This document shows, one piece after another, positions 58,801-64,000 of a stretch of 64,000 nucleotides of DNA (position 1 is the stretch's first letter; every line of letters begins with the position of its first letter). The stretch is from Azorinus chamasolen (lineage: Eukaryota; Mollusca; Bivalvia; Cardiida; Solecurtidae): positions 59,936,480 through 60,000,479 of the forward strand of contig OY755242.1 of assembly GCA_963576725.1 (NCBI GenBank), read 5' to 3'. Under the pieces are notes generated by a model. The model saw nothing but the letters and a program-made list of their open reading frames with translations. It was not told the DNA's origin and searched no databases. Position numbers and translations under genes: made by a program.

Positions 58801-58913
58801 CTTAAATGTTACCTTCGACCTAGAAAAAGAAGAAACAAGCATGAAACAAATACGAATGATTAATTCATAAATCTACTAAAATTACAGAGAACTTTAGATA
58901 AATAGACTCACAT
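52751..58913 (-). CDS. UFM1: Ubiquitin-fold modifier 1 (UFM1), complete gene, 4 coding exons plus leader exon
   Basis: UFM1 is the small ubiquitin-like protein conjugated to lysines by UBA5, UFC1 and UFL1. Its best known roles are at the endoplasmic reticulum, on ribosomal protein uL24/RPL26 and in ER stress and ER-phagy. Coding pieces on the minus strand are 58913-58912 (AT of ATG), 58819-58763, 56819-56762, 55732-55660 and 52818-52751. All junctions are GT..AG and the phases agree. The joined product is 85 residues, the length of human UFM1. It includes the landmark strings [35 protein letters not shown] and VFLKHGSEL. Lys69, used for UFM1 chains in animals, is present. The C terminus is ..RVG-HL, so Gly83 is followed by two residues to be removed by UFSP protease. 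No break or missing residue is seen. Introns (93 bp, 1.9 kb, 1.0 kb and 2.8 kb) carry several MITEs. Confidence 0.97.
52893..53054. mobile_element. Family B MITE lacking its hairpin tip (UFM1 intron)
   Basis: TTAA 52889-52892 and 53055-53058. The arms meet at AACCATTGTGATCACAATGATTT, so the AGAGCATTTGCTCC part is gone. Confidence 0.85.
53283..53501. mobile_element. Family B MITE (UFM1 intron)
   Basis: TTAA at left (53279-53282). GCATTTATTCCTATGAAGCAAATGCTC core, right end GGGAATG. Confidence 0.8.
53757..54360. repeat. Three ~165-bp tandem units with poly-G edge (UFM1 upstream side of last intron)
   Basis: TTCTGTCAAAATTGTTGCAG and ATATGTAAAAGTTTGAAG recur at about 165-bp spacing. A (GACA)n run at 54278-54302 and a G-run at 54336-54350 close the element. 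The left edge, TGTCTCCCCCC, matches the GGAGACAT family. It lies inside the last UFM1 intron. Confidence 0.85.
54757..54975. mobile_element. Family B MITE (UFM1 intron)
   Basis: CCCATTCCC..GGGAATGGG, TTAA 54976-54979 at right. Core TTTGCTCCTGTGGAGCAAATG. A family A fragment follows (54980-55075). Another family A copy, eroded, lies at 55185-55405. Confidence 0.82.
55660..55732 (-). CDS. UFM1: UFM1 coding exon 4
   Basis: A 73-bp exon encoding [20 protein letters not shown] and then SQSA plus one base. It is bounded by CTTTGGCTTTACAG and GTACGT. It carries the most conserved UFM1 stretch, [14 protein letters not shown]. Confidence 0.97.
56113..56369. mobile_element. Family A MITE (UFM1 intron)
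   Basis: TTAA 56109-56112, ends CCCTTTCC..GGAAAGGG. The tip is GGCCCCTGTAGGAGCTG. A second, eroded copy lies at 56466-56677. Confidence 0.8.
56762..56819 (-). CDS. UFM1: UFM1 coding exon 3
   Basis: A 58-bp exon. Its first base completes Val, then it encodes [19 protein letters not shown], the start of the main helix of the ubiquitin-like fold. The acceptor is CTTTATTTCAG and the donor is GTTAGT, phase 0. Confidence 0.96.
57147..57352. mobile_element. Family A MITE (UFM1 intron), back-to-back with family B
   Basis: TTAA 57143-57146 and 57353-57356. Much of the right arm is deleted. Confidence 0.8.
57357..57578. mobile_element. Family B MITE (UFM1 intron)
   Basis: Shares TTAA 57353-57356 with the family A copy and ends at TTAA 57579-57582. 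Core TCTCCTATAGGAGCAAATG. Another B copy with a disrupted tip follows at 57699-57925. Confidence 0.85.
58322..58399. repeat. Imperfect hairpin in UFM1 intron 2
   Basis: CAAAGACCTATGATAA pairs perfectly with TTATCATAGGTCTTTG across a 4-base loop. Pairing extends imperfectly to AGGCAG/CTGTTTGCCT. It is a single copy here. Confidence 0.75.
58763..58819 (-). CDS. UFM1: UFM1 coding exon 2 (G of ATG to first strand-turn)
   Basis: A 57-bp exon encoding [18 protein letters not shown] plus GT of the next Val codon. It is bounded by acceptor CTTTTTCTAG and donor GTAAGT, phase 2. It matches the first beta hairpin of UFM1. Confidence 0.96.
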
Positions 58914-59020
58914 TTTTACCACGTCTACGTAACCGGAAATGATCCAAAATAATGCTGTAGCCCGGCTATGCTTGTCAATGATGGTTCCCCGTGCACTCTA
59001 CTCTGCTTTTCGTGAAAATT
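58912..59020 (-). other. UFM1: UFM1 leader exon, ends in the first two bases of the start codon
   Basis: The minus strand reads ..GTAAAAAT then GTGAGT, a strong donor at 58911. The next exon opens with GTCGAAGG after CTTTTTCTAG. Joining gives AAAAATGTCGAAG, i.e. Met-Ser-Lys-Val, the expected UFM1 N terminus with A at Kozak -3. The 5' boundary is not visible, so 59020 is a guess. An ETS-like ACCGGAAAT lies on the plus strand at 58932-58940. Confidence 0.75.
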
Positions 59021-59046
59021 TACGAATTTCGGTACCTACCCCACAG

Positions 59047-59047
<1 letters not shown>

Positions 59048-59105
<58 letters not shown>

Positions 59106-59138
59106 AAGAAGAGATAATAATAATAATAATAAGAAGAG

Positions 59139-59214
<76 letters not shown>

Positions 59215-59245
59215 TGATGATAATGATAACATAATAATAACAATA

Positions 59246-59305
<60 letters not shown>
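59048..59305. repeat. UFM1: (AAT)n/(AAG)n microsatellite just upstream of UFM1
   Basis: AAT repeats are interrupted by AAG blocks over about 260 bp, beginning about 130 bp upstream of the UFM1 leader donor. The Ile/Tyr/Leu/Arg homopolymer frames are artefacts. Confidence 0.98.
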
Positions 59306-60198
59306 TATAATAGACGAAATTAAACTAGAGATTACATGTCTGTATGACAAAAATGCAGTTCGGACGTATTTATTAATTATATCTAGAGTGCTTGTTCAAA
59401 TTCTGTTTTTCTTTTTAACCATTTACTCCACAAATACGCATTTCTACGCATTTGCGTAGAAGCCGTAGGAGCTCCTGTAGGAGCCGTCTAATCAGGGTCT
59501 GCAATGTTGCCTATGATATAATATAGATATGATTGAACAACTTCTGCCATGGTCAAATTCCATGTTTTCCTGTGGTATTATAAAATAAATGATATATTTA
59601 ATATTCATGATGTTATTATTTCCCTTATTCATATATATATATATATGTAAGTATTGCTGCTTTAAAAATTTGCTATCGAAAGATCTCTTACTTTCAAAAT
59701 GTTTACGGATCAAGATTAACAAAATTAAGACCCGTTTATATTTTTTATATTATTTTGCTCAGGGACTATTTCATTAATTTATCCATTCATTCATTATTCG
59801 TGTGTTCGGTCACTATTCGGTATTAAGTTCATGTTCTGTGCTTATTCTAAATTTCAACACCTACTGAATATTCATGGACAAAATAGTTATAATGAGATAT
59901 GGAAGATGGAACATTGTTGCCATTTTAGAAAGTAAAGAAACAGATATTTCCAATTCCATTAGCAAATAGAGTAGACCCTGATCAGACGGCTCCCGTAGGA
60001 TCTGCTCTGTTTGCAAATGCGTGAACACACTTGTTTATGAAGGGAATGATTAATAGCCTATTTATTTCGTCCATGGCCTTCTTTTATTCTGCCATTTCCC
60101 TTTTCCGTCCGTCACACATTTTTATTAATTCATTTATTTCTCGGTTATTCACATCTCGTTCATATATCCATTCCTAGTTCCGTTCATACATTCATTAA

Positions 60199-60424
60199 CT
60201 CTTTCCCTGTTCAATATGTTTCATGTAAGAAATAATGGCATCATGCATATTTATTAGCTGAAATATTATAATGTAAACTTTTTCAAGGATCTGTTTAGCT
60301 TTGACAAAAATGTAGAATCCGATCTTTATCACAGATAATGTCAAAAGCAAACAGAGCAGGCCCTCATCTGACGGCAACTATCTGTTTGCACATGTGTGAA
60401 AATGCGTTTATATGAGGTAAAGGG
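60199..60424. mobile_element. Family A MITE, tip deleted
   Basis: TTAA 60195-60198 and 60425-60428. The centre goes from CATCTGACGGCAA straight to CTGTTTGC. Eroded copies also lie at 59418-59640 and 59833-60050. Confidence 0.8.
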
Positions 60425-60628
60425 TTAAAATAGCAATTCACCCATGTATGCATATCTTCGCATTGATTGTTTTGCTATTCTGTTCTTCAATTCTTTGGTT
60501 AATTCATTTATTGTTGTTGCTGCCCCATACCCCACACGACCATACACTTTATCCATCCATATGTATCAGAATTCATTATCCAGTCACTAGATTACATTTT
60601 TAATACGTATATACATAACGTAACTAAC

Positions 60629-60686
60629 CAAGATAGCGGATCGCCGTTAGGTCAACTTGAGGAAGTGGTCGGCACACTGACACCAT
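60629..60686 (-). CDS. Possible first coding exon of an unidentified gene
   Basis: The minus strand reads ATGGTGTCAGTG.. for 19 codons (MVSVCRPLPQVDLTAIRYL) plus one base, then a donor-like GTTAGT at 60628. The stretch is repeat-free and more GC-rich than its surroundings. No partner exon was identified. Splicing to UFM1 exon 2 would go out of frame. Confidence 0.18.
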
Positions 60687-60989
60687 GTTTACATTGATGG
60701 GCCAACTTTGGACAAACGTCTACTTTCCTATGTAAATGAATATGTTCGATGTTTGTCAAAGATATGAAACATTGTTCCATCATGTATACGCCTGCACTTG
60801 GCAGTAAAAGGTTTACATGTATACCAGTTCTATGGTTAACGCTCGGCTAATGTTGACCCAGCAGATTATACATGCCAATACTGAATGCACAAAAATCAAC
60901 GTAACAACTTGAAAATGAAATAAAAGCATGCCTGATACAGCTCATATCAAAATCATAGGTTTTGAAAAGAAACTACAGGAAGCAAAACT

Positions 60990-61240
60990 AACATAACATA
61001 ACATAACATATCTTTTATTCGTCAAGTCTTCTTACAAGACACATGACAGCATGTACGGTCACGGTATAACTAACAACATGCACATGTAATTAAATGTAAA
61101 TAAATGTAACTCTCTGCTCGCCATGAAGCTTCAACGAAATGTTTCCACTGGAAAAATCTCAGGGGCAAATAGATCAGGTGCCTTTGCGTTTCCGATAAGC
61201 TTGCAGAGAGTTAACATTTATAATATCAATAGCATACAAA
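60990..61240 (-). mobile_element. LINE 3' end with ATGTT tail
   Basis: The minus strand shows ..CGAATAAAAGATATGTTATG followed by further TTATG repeats, a typical tail of a non-LTR element. The 5' limit is unclear and no coding part is present. Confidence 0.45.
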
Positions 61241-61249
61241 TATATCTCT

Positions 61250-61855
61250 GATCAACATATTATTATAGAAATGAGTATATATAAGTGTGCATAGTATCAT
61301 GAATATAGTATCAGAATAGAGAGCCTATATAGGCTGTTGAGGAGGAGAGAATATTTTGTAGTTGTTGTGTGTGGTTACTGTTGTCACTGTTGTTGTCTAC
61401 ATGGTTTGTTCAGAGGAATTCTTTTTTTTTCTTGCTAAAGTTTGGATCCAGAAACTTGATCCAGATCACTATCGATGATGCTATCTCATAGAACATTAGG
61501 AGCTACATCAGTCTCGACAAGAGCCCACACTGAAAAAGCCATATCTTGAATTGCCTGGTAGTCCAATTTGGCGGGTCTGCTTCAACTACTTGTGTAGCTG
61601 GTTTCTGATGCGATGTATGTTTTATTGTCCCCAGGCTATGAGTATCATCAAACATTTACCCAGGCACTTGCTTAGACTGTCTACTTAATTATAGAGGGTA
61701 TGTCCACTCATAGCCACTGAATATTGCACTTCTTTGTAGTCTGTCATTATTTCTTACATTAATATCCACGAGGTAGAGGGTTAATAAGATATACATGTAA
61801 ATGTAGTTATCATTTCGTTTTTATTTAGACCCCTTAGGTTAACACTTATTTTTTA
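61250..61855. other. Unannotated stretch right of the LINE tail
   Basis: No exon, repeat family or RNA gene can be supported. A family A right-end scrap lies near 61740-61785. Confidence 0.4.
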
Positions 61856-61860
61856 CTTAA

Positions 61861-62093
61861 CCCCCTTTACTTCATATACACGCATTTTCAAGCATTTGCA
61901 AACAGAGTAGACCTATAGGAGCCGTCTGATCAGGGTCTGATCTGTTTGCTAGTGGAATTTGAAATATGTTTATTTACTTTCTAAAATGGCAACAATGTTG
62001 CCCCTTTCATATTCTATTAAAACTACAATGTATTTTGCGTATGGATATTCAGTAGGTATTGAAATTTGGAATAAATGTAGAACAGAGAAAGGG
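61861..62093. mobile_element. Family A MITE
   Basis: TTAA 61857-61860 and 62094-62097. The left arm is deleted to AGACCTATAGGAGCCGTCTG. Confidence 0.82.
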
Positions 62094-62444
62094 TTAAACG
62101 TGATTCTTAAATCCGATTCGGAAAGGTCAAGTGTCTACTGATATGTCTGATAACATGACTACTTATACCACTGCATAGTAAATTTTACATTTAACTAAAC
62201 TTAGTTTCGTTTTCTCCCATCTTCTGTAACATAACTCATATGTGATCTAATAGGCCCCCACGACTTCGCTATTTGACCATTTTCCGGATAAATCCGTGAG
62301 CTGTACCGGGTTTTTGTCTATTTCCGTGATCTCTCCCTCGCCCATCTATATAATGTTTGTCATCCATTCACGGAGCCTGCCAGTCACTTACTCTGTCTGA
62401 TTGTACCATTCATGTTAGTATCTAAATTTTAGGACCTACTCATA

Positions 62445-63960
62445 ACATAACACTTTCCCTCATAACTTTTAGATGACTTTTGGCACCTTTGCAAACAGAG
62501 TAAACCCAGTTAAGATAGACTAGGATCAACTCTATTTGCCTTATTGAATAATATAGATCTGCTTCTGTCAAAACTTTCATTGTTAATGTGAAATTATAAA
62601 AATCAGTTCATAAGCTTAAATCAATATTAATATCGAACGGGTTTAAACCGAAAATAGGAAATACGCGCGGAAATATTGAAGTTTAAAAATAAATCCACGA
62701 TGTCATTGAAGCAAGTAGATGTTTACCGGAAAATATAAGCTACTAGTGAAGATGATAACAACTGATAAAAGGTAATGTTGAAATTATAAGAAATATGGAA
62801 TGTTTGTATCATGATGGAGGCTTAAACACATATTTGTCCATTATCTTAAGTAATTGTTGTCAGCCATTTTCCCAGTCTTTCAGTCAACCTCTGCCTGATT
62901 GTATTCACAAATGCCAGTTTCTACAAAGTTGGATTGTGTTGATCCAGACTCGGGGCTATAGAACGAGTTCTTTATTCGCTGCAGCACCGATTGTTACCGA
63001 AATATTTCTCCGAAAGAAAAGTTGAATCTCACTAAATACAGTTTTGGATGAGCCAAACAACAATTAGCAGTCTTTTTAGCAGTCTTTGTGCGACTGTTGA
63101 GTTAACGTTACCTTTACCTGTTCAGTTTTCATTTAAGATATAATGCCGGACATTATACATACAATATAAATTAGATTATTTTTATAATGGCATATAAATA
63201 CATGACAGTTTTACTGGTCGTTCTGATGTTTTAAGAAGTTGAGATAACAACTTATTTTAGCATTTTTAATTTGCTTTGTGCATGCAAGAGAAACATATCT
63301 ATATACATTGTATGTACTAGGAAGAATTAATTCTATTGTCTTACATTTATAGTTATTAAACTGACATTGTTATATTCTGTGAATGGTTCATATACATGTA
63401 CTCTGTGAATGGTTCATCAAGAATATTTAGGAACCCTCTAACATTACTAACCCTTTCTGTGACAAAGACGACTTCTGGCCGTTGCAAACAGAACAGATCA
63501 AGATCAGAAGCTCATGTAGGATCTGTCTGACCTGGATCTTACTCTTTTTGCCAACTGTATAATATGGATCTCTTAGGTTTCTATCATAACCAAAACTTCT
63601 TTCATTGTAAATGTGGAACTATAAACAATCAGTGCATACTTAATATTCAAGGGGGGGGGGGGGGGGGATGGGGTTAAACCGAAAATAGGAAATACGCGCG
63701 GAAATATCGATGTCTAAATACAAACACACGACGTTAGTGAAGACTGTAGATGTTTACCGGAAAATATAAGCTACTAGTGAAGATGATAATATCTAATAAA
63801 AGGTAATGTTTAAATCATACGAAATACGGAATGTTTGTGCATGTATCATGATAGAGGCTTAAACGTATATGTGCCCATTTGTATTACGTCATGGCTATTA
63901 GCCATTTTCTCAGTCTTTCAGTCAATAACTCTGATCATATTCATTCATGCCAGTGTCTTT
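62445..63960. repeat. Diverged duplication about 1 kb apart
   Basis: 62630-62900 and 63673-63925 share AAATAGGAAATACGCGCGGA, GATGTTTACCGGAAAATATA and CAGTCTTTCAGTCAA. Each copy is preceded by a family A-like element (from about 62445 and 63450). No coding frame is conserved. A 19-base G-run lies at 63651-63668. Confidence 0.8.
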
Positions 63961-63961
63961 A

Positions 63962-64000
63962 GCCCATTCCCTCATATTGACGACTTTTGATGATTCTGTA
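63962..64000. mobile_element. Family B MITE cut by the window edge
   Basis: CCCATTCCCTCATATTGACG and following text match the left end of the 29622 copy. Confidence 0.75.

Noticed and set aside
58998..59350. Poly-Ile, poly-Tyr, poly-Leu and poly-Arg frames
   Set aside because: Translations of the AAT/AAG microsatellite.

Overview
The window is eukaryotic and about two thirds A+T. It has spliced genes, introns of about 15-17 kb, microsatellites, minisatellites, a tRNA-derived SINE, LINE 3' ends and a dense carpet of short palindromic (foldback/MITE) elements. I see no bacterial, phage or organellar organisation. The repeat style and the UFM1 sequence fit an invertebrate, most likely a bivalve mollusc. 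The species is an inference I cannot prove from the sequence.

Two genes can be supported, both on the minus strand. (1) The gene for ubiquitin-fold modifier 1 (UFM1) is complete between about 59,020 and 52,751. Four short coding exons, plus a leader exon, give an 85-residue protein with the processing glycine at 83 and lysine at 69. The initiator ATG is itself split by the first intron (AT|G). (2) A long gene of unknown function runs from a possible untranslated first exon at 43.4-43.6 kb, through coding exons at 27,879-27,270 and 10,310-8,385, to a probable terminal exon at 4,091-3,963. Every coding junction is phase 0, and the joined protein would be about 863 residues. It is hydrophilic, rich in Ser/Glu/Asp and carries basic clusters. 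I do not recognise its family. Two further possible first exons are weak: a signal-peptide-like exon at 47,141 (+) and a 19-codon exon at 60,686-60,629 (-).

Layout: 1-3.0 kb repeats; 3.0-4.1 kb MITE, mariner remnant and terminal exon; 4.4-8.3 kb 31-bp minisatellite, hairpin, Tc1-like remnant and MITEs; 8.4-10.3 kb the 1,926-bp exon; 10.3-27.3 kb intron full of MITEs, with a 60-bp array, a 28-bp array and two related arrays of ~154-bp units; 27.3-27.9 kb first coding exon; 27.9-43.4 kb second giant intron with nested MITEs, a 456-bp foldback and a large minisatellite (33.5-35.5 kb); 43.4-52.7 kb intergenic; 52.7-59.0 kb UFM1; 59.0-64.0 kb a trinucleotide microsatellite, MITEs, a LINE tail and a 1-kb-spaced duplication.

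The repeat families sort by their ends. Families A and B (CCCTTTCC.. and CCCATTCC.., flanked by TTAA) look like piggyBac-type MITEs. Families C, D, E and F (TACAGTAGAACC-like ends) look like pogo/Tigger-type MITEs. Family G (centre GCCGAGTTACTCGGC) and families H and I are unassigned foldbacks. The most unusual pattern in the window is that A, B, C, E, F and less exactly D, despite different ends and target sites, share nearly the same palindromic hairpin tip, CTCCTATAGGAG.
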